Of a DNA stretch of 40,929 nt, positions 9,125 through 16,629 are shown in pieces (position 1 is the stretch's first letter; each line of letters begins with the position of its first letter). Under the pieces are notes generated by a model, which had not been told where the DNA came from, made no database searches, and saw only the letters and a program-made list of their open reading frames with translations. This DNA is from an uncultured Flavobacteriales bacterium. GTDB lineage: Bacteria; Bacteroidota; Bacteroidia; Flavobacteriales_E; Vicingaceae. The stretch covers positions 1-40,929 of the forward strand of contig CAJQLW010000055.1 in the NCBI GenBank assembly GCA_905479325.1, given 5' to 3'. The position numbers and the translations under genes were made by a program.

Positions 9125-9784
9125 TTATTCTGATTTTGTGAAAATTCTTCGTTTCGAGTCATCGATTTCGGATAGGCCTATCTTAAACTTGATTACAACT
9201 ATTCTTATTGCAATAATGAGTGAAATTGTCGCTACCACGTTCCACTCAAAACTTAACACATCTTGCAGAAAAACAAAAGCTGTTCCTCCCGCAACGCAAG
9301 CCATGGCGTAAATTTCTTTTCTAAAAATCAATGGAATTTCATTGATTAAAATGTCGCGTATAACCCCACCTAATACTGCAGAAAACATTCCCATCATTAC
9401 AGCAATGGGAGCAGGAACTTCTAAAATAAGAGCCTTGCTAAGTCCAAGTATTGTAAAAACTCCAATTCCGATGGTATCGAACAAGAACAAGGTCTTTCTT
9501 AATTTTCTAACAACAGCTTTGAAAAGAAAGGTTATTCCAACTCCACTAAGAATAACGTAAATGTACGTGGTGTCTTGCATCCAGCCAACCGGAGTTGTGC
9601 CCAATAACAAATCACGAACTGTACCACCACCTACTGCAGTAACAAACGCAATAAAAGCAGCTCCAAACAAATCTAGCTTTTTGGAAGATGCTGCCATAGA
9701 GCCACTAATCGCAAATACGAGGGTCCCTATCAAATCTAAAATGTATAGTACTTCGTTGGCGTTTTTCGGAAATTCTATGGGCAT
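9125..9784 (-). CDS. TRIC/YicG-family cation channel-like membrane protein
   Basis: The 219-residue protein has two tandem glycine-rich repeats of the YicG (UPF0126) type, each with the hallmark G-x-x-RD: GGTVRDLLLG in the first half and GGVIRDILINE in the second. Around them are about seven hydrophobic segments. Relatives are trimeric intracellular cation channel proteins conducting K+ in the inner membrane; earlier annotations called them glycine transporters, so the solute is uncertain. The ATG at 9784 gives the usual family length. It lies upstream of the macroglobulin gene on the same strand with a 51-base gap, so they could share a transcript, though no functional link is evident. Confidence 0.85.
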   Translation of the reverse strand: MPIEFPKNANEVLYILDLIGTLVFAISGSMAASSKKLDLFGAAFIAFVTAVGGGTVRDLLLGTTPVGWMQDTTYIYVILSGVGITFLFKAVVRKLRKTLFLFDTIGIGVFTILGLSKALILEVPAPIAVMMGMFSAVLGGVIRDILINEIPLIFRKEIYAMACVAGGTAFVFLQDVLSFEWNVVATISLIIAIRIVVIKFKIGLSEIDDSKRRIFTKSE

Positions 9785-9867
9785 AAATAATCTTGTATTT
9801 GGATTGATAAAATTGCAATTTCTTGTCCAACTTGCCTAATTTTCTAGGCTGCTATTAAATTTCGATA

Positions 9868-9895
9868 TTTGCAGCTTGCTGGAAACCTAAATTTG
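9868..9895 (+). promoter_or_regulatory. Possible promoter for the MMPL transporter
   Basis: TTTG (9868-9871) and TAAATTTG (9888-9895) resemble the Bacteroidota -33 and -7 elements, but the spacer is 16 bases, shorter than the usual 19. The ATG at 9922 follows 26 bases after the -7 element. Confidence 0.4.
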
Positions 9896-9921
9896 TCAGC
9901 AATAAACTTTGTGTTTTACTT

Positions 9922-12303
9922 ATGTGGGAACCATTTTCTAGTTTTATTTTAAGGCAACGGGTCTTAATTATTTTAGCACTTGTTGTACTAACTGCATTTT
10001 TCGGTTACCACAGTAGGTCGGTGAAAATGAGCTATGAAATGGCTCAAATGTTACCAGAATCGGATTCCACATTACAGGTTTTTAATCAATTCAAAGAGCA
10101 ATTTGGTCAAGATGGTAGCATCATGGTCATTGGCATAAAAGATGAAAAACTTTACGAACTAGAGAACTTTCAACAGTGGTATAATTTGTCGAAACGCCTA
10201 AAAGAGGTAGAAGGAATTGACAAAGTGGTATCCATGGCGAATGTTTATGGCTTAGAAAGAGATAAAGTCAACAAACGTTTGGTGCCATTTCCAATTATTG
10301 CAAACGAGCCTCAAACTCAGGTTGAGTTAGACAGTGTTTTAAAAGAAGTATACAACCTTCCTTTTTATGAAGGATTTATTTACAGTGAAGATAAAAAAAC
10401 CACATTAATGGCCTTGACCTTAGATCGAAAATACCTCGACTCTAAGGATAGAAAGTTATTGATGGATGATTTGCATGCTGATATTGATATCTTTAAAGAA
10501 AATACTAACCTCGAAGTTCGCTATTCAGGTTTGCCTTTTATTAGAGCCAATAATACTACCAAAGTAAGCGACGAGATTAAACTCTTCATATTATTAGCCG
10601 TATTGATTACTTCGCTAATTCTATTGCTCTTTTTCCGTTCTTTCAAAGCGATGGCATTCTCAATGGTCATTGTTTTGGTTGGAGTTGTTTGGTCTGTTGG
10701 TATTCAGGCGCTGCTTGGTTTTGACATTACCATTTTAACAGGACTAATGCCTCCGCTTATTATTGTAATTGGAATTCCGAATTGTATTTTCATTATCAAT
10801 AAATACCATCAAGAATACAAGCGACACGGAAACAAAGTAAAGTCTTTAAAGAGATCAATCCATAAAATTGGGAATGCCATTTTTTTAACCAACACAACAA
10901 CTTCACTTGGTTTTGGAACGTTCATTTTTACAGATAGTACCATTTTAATAGAATTTGGAATTGTGGCAACCTTCGGAATATTATCGGTATTCGTTGTTTC
11001 CATTACGTTGTTGCCCATTATTCTGAGTTTCCAAAAACCGTTGAAAGAAAGACATACAAAGCATTTGGAACGTCAATGGGTGCATGTAGTAGTTAACTAT
11101 TTGGTAAATATAGTAACCCGACACAGAAAGGTTGTTTTTATTACTACGGCAGTTATTATTGCGATAGCAACTTATGGGGTTACGCTTATGAAAACGACCG
11201 GCAACATTGCTGACGATTTACCTAGACACGACCCTGTTTATTTAGATTTAAAGTTTTTTGAAGAGAATTTTCATGGTGTATTGCCTTTTGAAGTTACAGT
11301 TGAAACCAATAAAAAAGGGGGAGCAACAAACTTGTCTACGTTAAAAAAGATTGACGAGCTTCAAGAATTATTGGGCGAATATCCTGAGTTTTCGAAACCA
11401 CTTTCAATTGTTGAAGGACTGAAGTTTGCCAAACAAGGTTATTATGGCGGAAATCCTAAGAAGTATTCCTTATTCAATAATCAGGAAAAGAGCTTTTTAG
11501 GACCGTATTTAACTTCAGGAAATGGGGAAAATGAAGGACTGTTAAATAGTTATTTAGACAGCAACCGACAGATTACTAGGATTACAGCACAAATGGCAGA
11601 TGTAGGTTCTAACAGAATGGAAACCATCTTGTCAGAATTAAAGCCAAAAGTTGATTCTATTTTTTCGCCAGATAAATATACTGTCAACTTTACCGGCACC
11701 TCGGTGGTTTGGTTAGCGGGCACAAATTATTTGGTAAAAAATCTATTTTTAAGCTTAGGTATTGCAATTGTGTTAATTGCAATCATTATGGCCTTCCTTT
11801 TTTCTTCTGCGCGAATGGTGTTAGTGAGTTTAGTTCCAAACTTGTTACCATTGTTATTAACCGCATCTATAATGGGTTATTTCGGCATTTCAATTAAGCC
11901 TTCTACCATTCTAATTTTCAGCATTGCATTTGGAATCTCTGTCGATGATACCATCCATTTTTTAGCGAAATATCGACAAGAGTTGAGCAAACATTCACTG
12001 AACTTAAGAGAAGCGGCAATTAGTGCATTAAAGGAAACGGGAGTGAGTATGATTTATACGTCAATTGTACTGTTTTTTGGTTTTGGAGTATTTACTGCCT
12101 CACAATTCGGAGGTACAATTGCACTTGGGTTATTGGTTTCGCTTACCTTGTTGATCGCTATGGCGTCTAATTTAATTTTGTTGCCATCGTTGCTCTTGTT
12201 TTTCGACCATTGGGTAACCACTAAAGCATTTAAGTCAGAGTCGATAGTGGTGCTAATAGATGAAGAAGAAGACATTGATTTAGATGAGTTGGAGATAAAA
12301 TGA
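9922..12303 (+). CDS. MMPL/RND-superfamily transporter
   Basis: A 793-residue inner-membrane protein with the RND duplicated layout: a first transmembrane helix (about 12-30), a periplasmic loop, a block of five or six helices (about 225-375), then a repeat of the same architecture (helix near 405, loop, helices about 615-770). The second repeat holds the acidic pair D675-D676 in GISVDDTIHF, expected in the proton relay; the equivalent position of the first repeat reads GIPNC (284-288) and lacks acids. It ends with a strongly acidic cytoplasmic tail (DEEEDIDLDELE). Members export lipids or other hydrophobic molecules or act as efflux pumps; no periplasmic adaptor or outer-membrane channel gene is next to it, so the substrate is open. 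The next gene begins 55 bases downstream. Confidence 0.88.
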   Translation: MWEPFSSFILRQRVLIILALVVLTAFFGYHSRSVKMSYEMAQMLPESDSTLQVFNQFKEQFGQDGSIMVIGIKDEKLYELENFQQWYNLSKRLKEVEGIDKVVSMANVYGLERDKVNKRLVPFPIIANEPQTQVELDSVLKEVYNLPFYEGFIYSEDKKTTLMALTLDRKYLDSKDRKLLMDDLHADIDIFKENTNLEVRYSGLPFIRANNTTKVSDEIKLFILLAVLITSLILLLFFRSFKAMAFSMVIVLVGVVWSVGIQALLGFDITILTGLMPPLIIVIGIPNCIFIINKYHQEYKRHGNKVKSLKRSIHKIGNAIFLTNTTTSLGFGTFIFTDSTILIEFGIVATFGILSVFVVSITLLPIILSFQKPLKERHTKHLERQWVHVVVNYLVNIVTRHRKVVFITTAVIIAIATYGVTLMKTTGNIADDLPRHDPVYLDLKFFEENFHGVLPFEVTVETNKKGGATNLSTLKKIDELQELLGEYPEFSKPLSIVEGLKFAKQGYYGGNPKKYSLFNNQEKSFLGPYLTSGNGENEGLLNSYLDSNRQITRITAQMADVGSNRMETILSELKPKVDSIFSPDKYTVNFTGTSVVWLAGTNYLVKNLFLSLGIAIVLIAIIMAFLFSSARMVLVSLVPNLLPLLLTASIMGYFGISIKPSTILIFSIAFGISVDDTIHFLAKYRQELSKHSLNLREAAISALKETGVSMIYTSIVLFFGFGVFTASQFGGTIALGLLVSLTLLIAMASNLILLPSLLLFFDHWVTTKAFKSESIVVLIDEEEDIDLDELEIK

Positions 12304-12358
12304 ATTAAGAATTATTAATTTGGTCACCTATTCAAATACAATTGTATACAAATAAGAT

Positions 12359-13216
12359 ATGAAAGGAATAGTTTTAGCAGGAGGTTCAGGCACACGATTA
12401 CATCCATTAACATTAGCAGTTAGCAAACAGTTGATGCCAGTGTATGATAAACCGATGATTTATTATCCTTTATCTGTTTTAATGAATGCAGGGATTAGTG
12501 AAATTTTAATCATTACAACCCCCCACGACAATGCTAGTTTTAAAAAATTATTGGGTGATGGGTCTCAGTTTGGTTGTAGGTTTGAATATGCCATACAAGA
12601 GGTACCAAACGGTTTAGCCCAAGCCTTTGTGATTGGCGAAGAGTTTATTGGCGATGATAAAGTTGCACTTATTTTAGGAGACAACATTTTCTACGGAAGT
12701 GGAATGGGGAAACTGTTACGAGCAAATAATAACCCTGAAGGGGGAATTGTTTATGCGTATCATGTTTCTGATCCAGAGCGTTACGGAGTAGTAGAGTTTG
12801 ATGAAAATCAAGTTGCAATATCTATTGAAGAAAAGCCGGAAAAGCCAAAATCGAACTTTGCAGTTCCTGGCTTGTATTTTTATGATAATGATGTTATAAA
12901 AATTGCAAAAGAGTTAAAACCTAGCGCAAGAGGAGAATACGAAATAACCGATGTAAATAAAGTTTACTTGGAACGGGGCAAACTACAAGTTGCCATCCTC
13001 GACAGAGGAACCGCTTGGTTAGATACAGGAACTTTTACCTCGTTAATGCAGGCAGGGCAATTTGTTGAGGTGATTGAAGAACGACAAGGTCTAAAGATTG
13101 GTTGTTTGGAAGAAATTGCATTCCGACAAGGATTTATAGATAAGGCGCAATTGAAAAAATTAGCCGAACCACTGTTAAAAAGTGGTTACGGAACTTCCTT
13201 AATGAATTTAGTGTAA
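12359..13216 (+). CDS. rfbA: Glucose-1-phosphate thymidylyltransferase
   Basis: The 285-residue enzyme joins dTTP and glucose-1-phosphate to give dTDP-glucose, the first step to dTDP-L-rhamnose and related deoxysugars. The nucleotide-binding signature is at the N-terminus ([11 protein letters not shown], residues 8-18), followed by [18 protein letters not shown], and later [16 protein letters not shown] and a characteristic [10 protein letters not shown]. Length agrees with the RmlA family (about 290). The rhamnose-pathway partners rfbB, rfbC and rfbD are not adjacent; instead the stop is followed after one base by the GTG start of another sugar-nucleotide enzyme, so co-translation with that gene is likely. 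Confidence 0.95.
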   Translation: MKGIVLAGGSGTRLHPLTLAVSKQLMPVYDKPMIYYPLSVLMNAGISEILIITTPHDNASFKKLLGDGSQFGCRFEYAIQEVPNGLAQAFVIGEEFIGDDKVALILGDNIFYGSGMGKLLRANNNPEGGIVYAYHVSDPERYGVVEFDENQVAISIEEKPEKPKSNFAVPGLYFYDNDVIKIAKELKPSARGEYEITDVNKVYLERGKLQVAILDRGTAWLDTGTFTSLMQAGQFVEVIEERQGLKIGCLEEIAFRQGFIDKAQLKKLAEPLLKSGYGTSLMNLV

Positions 13217-13217
13217 G

Positions 13218-14153
13218 GTGGGTAAAAGAAAGATACTAATTACTGGGGGAGCAGGATTTATTGGAAGTTCATTGGCTCACAAACTGGCTGAAGACAAACA
13301 CAATGTTATTGTCATTGTAGATAACCTCTTAACTGGTGATGTAAATCGAGTTCCAAAATTAGAAAACGTAAAATTCATTAAGGCTGATGTAAATAACAAT
13401 CAAGAGATTTCTAGTATTTTCTACAACTTCTCGTTCGATTATGTATTTCATTATGCAGCTGTTGTGGGAGTTAAAAGAACCATTGAAAAACCAATTATGG
13501 TTTTAGATGATTTAAAGGGGTTGCGAAATGTTCTGGACTTGTGCAAAAACACAGCAGTGAAGAGAATTTTCTTTTCTTCATCATCTGAGGTGTATGGTGA
13601 GCCGGTAGAGTTGCCACAGCATGAATATACTACGCCGCTAAATTCAAGATTGCCGTACGCTATTGTAAAAAATGTTGGCGAAGCCTTTTTAAAATCTTAC
13701 AAGCAAGAATACGATTTGGACTATACTATTTTTCGTTTTTTCAACACCTATGGGCCGCTTCAAAGCAAAGATTTTGTAGTAAGTAAATTTATTTCCGCTG
13801 CTTTAAAAAATGAAGACATAACCATTTATGGAGATGGATCTCAAACCAGAACTTTCTGTTTTGTAGAAGATAACATTCAAGCATGTGTCAATGCTTTTAT
13901 GAAAGATGAGGTGATGAATGATGTGGTGAATATTGGGTCGGACAAAATTTTAACTGTTTTGGACTTGGCAAAAATGATTATTAAAGTTTCTGGATCAGAA
14001 TCAAAAATTATACACTTACCTGCCTTGGAGGAAGGAGATATGACCAGAAGACAACCGGATACTTGCAAAATGTTGCAATTACTAGGTAAGGAGCCAATAT
14101 CTTTAGAGGAAGGTTTGAAGAGAGTTATTGATAACCCGTCTTATTTTTTATAG
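13218..14153 (+). CDS. NAD-dependent sugar-nucleotide epimerase/dehydratase (extended SDR)
   Basis: 311 residues starting with GTG one base after the rfbA stop. The NAD-binding Rossmann motif GGAGFIG is at residues 10-16, the active-site Ser region is SSSSEVYGEP (about 119-128), and the catalytic Y-x-x-x-K is Y147/K151 (YAIVK). The C-terminal half has phrases such as YGDGSQTRTFCFVED that are typical of UDP-glucuronate decarboxylase (UDP-xylose synthase) and UDP-glucose 4-epimerase relatives. It therefore acts on a nucleotide-sugar in the cytoplasm, but the exact substrate cannot be fixed. It does not look like a standard dTDP-glucose 4,6-dehydratase despite the position next to rfbA. Three bases separate it from the prenyl synthase. 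Confidence 0.88.
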   Translation: MGKRKILITGGAGFIGSSLAHKLAEDKHNVIVIVDNLLTGDVNRVPKLENVKFIKADVNNNQEISSIFYNFSFDYVFHYAAVVGVKRTIEKPIMVLDDLKGLRNVLDLCKNTAVKRIFFSSSSEVYGEPVELPQHEYTTPLNSRLPYAIVKNVGEAFLKSYKQEYDLDYTIFRFFNTYGPLQSKDFVVSKFISAALKNEDITIYGDGSQTRTFCFVEDNIQACVNAFMKDEVMNDVVNIGSDKILTVLDLAKMIIKVSGSESKIIHLPALEEGDMTRRQPDTCKMLQLLGKEPISLEEGLKRVIDNPSYFL

Positions 14154-14156
14154 AAA

Positions 14157-15131
14157 ATGGTTTATTCTTGGGAAGAATTAAGTCAGCAAATAGAAGCAGA
14201 GGTTAACAAACACGACTTTTCAGGGAAACCAGCTGAGCTGTACGACCCAATTGGGTATACCATGACATTAGGAGGAAAACGGATTCGACCAACCCTATGT
14301 TTATTGGCAGCTCAATTATTTAGCGGTGACTTACAAAAGGCAATGAATTTAGCCCTAGCGGTGGAGGTATTTCACAACTTCACTTTAGTGCACGATGATA
14401 TTATGGACGAAGCTCCAATTCGTAGAGGAAAACCTGCCGTGCATGCCAAATGGAATAGAGATGTTGCAATACTTTCAGGCGATGTAATGTTTGTTCAAGC
14501 CTATCAATTATTAGCAAAAGGTAATCCTGAAAAGCTTAGTCAAATGCTAACTGTTTTTAACCAAACTGCAATTGAAGTTTGCGAAGGGCAACAATTTGAT
14601 ATGAATTTTGAGACTCAAACGGGAGTTCAAGTTTCTGATTACATTGAAATGATTCGTTTGAAAACTGCCGTTTTATTAGCTTGTAGTTTGCAATTGGGAG
14701 CCTTTGAAGCCGGGGCTTCAGAAAAAGATGCTCAATTGATTTATGAGTTTGGTGAGAAAATAGGAATCGCCTTTCAAATACAAGACGACTTTTTAGATTG
14801 CTATGCCAAGCAAGAAGATTTTGGCAAGCGAGTAGGAGGAGATATTATTTCGAATAAGAAAACATTTTTGATGCTAACTGCATTGGAAAAATCGGATAAA
14901 GAGCAAATAGAAAAAATTAAAAGCTTGATGTCTACCGGGACAACGGATGAACAAAAAGTAGCAGGAGTTTTAGAGGTTTACAATGAGCTTAATATTTCCG
15001 AGGTAACCAAAACAGCCATGCAAGCTTATTTTGAAGAAGCAATGTTGGCTTTGGACAAAATTGAAGCTACTTCAGAGTTTAAACAACCTCTTGTAGAATT
15101 AGCAGAAATGCTAATGATGCGTAAGAAGTAA
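14157..15131 (+). CDS. Polyprenyl diphosphate synthase
   Basis: The 324-residue protein carries both aspartate-rich motifs of trans-prenyltransferases: DDIMD at 80-84 (first motif, after a His) and DDFLD at 210-214 (second motif). They bind Mg2+ and the diphosphates of allylic substrate and isopentenyl diphosphate. The first motif is the plain DDxxD form, without the two-residue insertion of bacterial farnesyl synthases, and an aromatic residue (Phe75) lies five positions before it, which leans towards a geranylgeranyl-type product; chain length is an inference. GGKRIRPTL near residue 40 is also typical. It is the last gene of the three-gene set with rfbA and the SDR enzyme, ending before the palindrome at 15151. 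Confidence 0.92.
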   Translation: MVYSWEELSQQIEAEVNKHDFSGKPAELYDPIGYTMTLGGKRIRPTLCLLAAQLFSGDLQKAMNLALAVEVFHNFTLVHDDIMDEAPIRRGKPAVHAKWNRDVAILSGDVMFVQAYQLLAKGNPEKLSQMLTVFNQTAIEVCEGQQFDMNFETQTGVQVSDYIEMIRLKTAVLLACSLQLGAFEAGASEKDAQLIYEFGEKIGIAFQIQDDFLDCYAKQEDFGKRVGGDIISNKKTFLMLTALEKSDKEQIEKIKSLMSTGTTDEQKVAGVLEVYNELNISEVTKTAMQAYFEEAMLALDKIEATSEFKQPLVELAEMLMMRKK

Positions 15132-15150
15132 TTTCCGATTTTGGGGAACA

Positions 15151-15183
15151 AACCTCCTAGGTCTGCCAGACCTTGGAGGTTTT
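15151..15183. terminator. Palindromic terminator / possible dispersed repeat
   Basis: Outer arms aacctcc (15151-15157) and ggaggtt (15175-15181) and inner arms aggtct (15159-15164) and agacct (15168-15173) are separated by one T-T mismatch, with a 3-base loop gcc. It lies between convergent genes (prenyl synthase and TIGR01777 protein) and has short T runs on each side, so it likely stops both. The form resembles palindromes that occur in many copies in Bacteroidota genomes. Confidence 0.7.
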
Positions 15184-15204
15184 AAAAAACTTCAATTCCA
15201 CATT

Positions 15205-16104
15205 CTAAGAGTAGATCTCCCTCAACGCCTTCTCCAAATCTGTGAACTTAAACTCAAACCCAGTCTTTTGAATTTTTTCTGGGGAAACCCTGCTTCCTTC
15301 TAAAACTAATAAAGCTCTTGTTCCAAGGATTAGCTTCATCATAAAAGCAGGGACATTCGGTAAAAAGTAAGGCCGCTTTAAAACTTTGGCCAAAATTTTT
15401 GTGAAGGTTTTATTGTTTACTTGGTTTGGAGCTCCTGCATTAAACGGGCCTTCTAGTTTATTCTCCATGGCGTGTATAAACATGCCACACAAATCATCAA
15501 TGTGAATCCAAGGTAAATATTGCTTGCCTGTTCCCAAGGCTGCAGCTGCAAACAACTTTACTGGTTTAGCCATTTCCTTTAATGCTCCGCCGTTTTTATC
15601 CAAAACAATTCCAATTCTTATTAAAGCGGTTGGAATGCCCATGTTTTTAATTTCTTCCGTGCTTTGTTCCCACAACTCACAAGTCTCTGCTAAAAAGTCA
15701 TTTCCCGGTGCGTCAGTTTCTTTGAAAATGTACTCTCCAGTTACAAAGCCATAATATCCGACCGCTGAAGCTGAAACAAAAGAAATTGGCTTCTTTTCAT
15801 TGTGCTGAACGGCTTTAGCAATCAAAGCCGTGCTTTGGGTTCGACTATCAACAATCACTTTTTTTCGAGTATCTGTCCACGGTTCGTCAACAATTCCGGC
15901 ACCGGTCAAATTTATAATGTGGTCAAAATCTTCTACCTGTTTTGGGTCTAGTTTTTGATTTTTAACATCCCACTCAATTAAATTTTTATTTCCATTTGAA
16001 CTTCTGCTTAAAATCCAAACATCGTAACCTTTTTCTTGTAGCAAATGGCTCAGCCGTTTACCTACTAATCCACTTCCACCGCCTATTAATACTTTTTTTG
16101 TCAT
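15205..16104 (-). CDS. TIGR01777-family NAD(P)-binding epimerase
   Basis: The 299-residue protein has an N-terminal Rossmann motif (LIGGGSGLVGKRL), then SRSS, NLTGAGI, the conserved segment SASAVGYYG, ETCELWE, RIGIVLDKNGGAL, the segment LGTGKQYLPWIHIDDL and a C-terminal DUF1731-like end (LEGSRVSPEKIQKTGFEFKF). This layout is diagnostic of the TIGR01777/YfcH epimerase family; length is normal (about 300). The reaction is not established, and the old label 'cell division inhibitor' is not supported. It is transcribed away from the small gene at 16189 and converges on the prenyl synthase gene. Confidence 0.9.
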   Translation of the reverse strand: MTKKVLIGGGSGLVGKRLSHLLQEKGYDVWILSRSSNGNKNLIEWDVKNQKLDPKQVEDFDHIINLTGAGIVDEPWTDTRKKVIVDSRTQSTALIAKAVQHNEKKPISFVSASAVGYYGFVTGEYIFKETDAPGNDFLAETCELWEQSTEEIKNMGIPTALIRIGIVLDKNGGALKEMAKPVKLFAAAALGTGKQYLPWIHIDDLCGMFIHAMENKLEGPFNAGAPNQVNNKTFTKILAKVLKRPYFLPNVPAFMMKLILGTRALLVLEGSRVSPEKIQKTGFEFKFTDLEKALREIYS

Positions 16105-16188
16105 TTGATTGAGTTGTTAAAATACAAACCGCTTGCAGTAAAAATAGTTCCTAAATCCATACATTTATACTGTATTTCATTTAATTCT

Positions 16189-16560
16189 ATGATTCAAATT
16201 AGCCAAGAAGATTTAAGAAAACGAAAGTCAAATTTTGATGTGGTGAACAAAGTAGCGCTTCAGGTTCAAAAAGACTTTCAGTTGTACGACGAAAAAGTCG
16301 ACTTCTCTGGGAACGACGAAACAGCATACGACGAACTTTTTGAGCAAATTAAACCTATAATATTTCGAATGTTAGAGTTAGATTCTGCTCGGTTTTTTTC
16401 GCTGTTGTATGCGATTGATGTGGATGAAAAAAAGGTAAAAAACTTGCTTTTTGGACAGAAAGAAACAGACGTTGCCAATGAAATTACACACCTAATTCTA
16501 GAGCGCGAACTGCTCAAGGTAGTCAGTCGTCAAATTTTTGCTCAACAAAGTAATATCTAA
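16189..16560 (+). CDS. Small helical protein of unknown function
   Basis: The 123-residue product starts MIQISQEDLRKRKSNFDVV and reads as a soluble, highly charged, mostly helical protein without signal peptide or membrane segment. An upstream TTG in frame (16105) would abut the divergent gene and add 28 residues rich in Lys and hydrophobics; the ATG at 16189 is preferred. The sequence around ELDSARFFSLLYAIDVDEKKVKNLL reminds me of conserved flavobacterial hypothetical proteins, but I assign no function. The sucA promoter element lies in the following gap, so it is probably transcribed separately from or read through into sucA. Confidence 0.75.
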   Translation: MIQISQEDLRKRKSNFDVVNKVALQVQKDFQLYDEKVDFSGNDETAYDELFEQIKPIIFRMLELDSARFFSLLYAIDVDEKKVKNLLFGQKETDVANEITHLILERELLKVVSRQIFAQQSNI

Positions 16561-16592
16561 TCGGTTTTAAAGGTCGGTCGTTTAGTTTTAAT

Positions 16593-16600
16593 TAAATTTG
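16593..16600 (+). promoter_or_regulatory. -7 promoter element upstream of sucA
   Basis: TAAATTTG fits the Bacteroidota -7 consensus TAnnTTTG and lies 29 bases before the sucA ATG. No good -33 TTTG is present at the usual distance, so the call rests on the -7 element alone. Confidence 0.45.
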
Positions 16601-16629
16601 CACCGTGATTATTCCCCTTACAAATATTT

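Noticed and set aside
9834-9849. Short hairpin gccta/taggc between divergent genes
   Set aside because: Only 5 bp and no U-tract, and divergent genes need no terminator there; could be an operator but no evidence.
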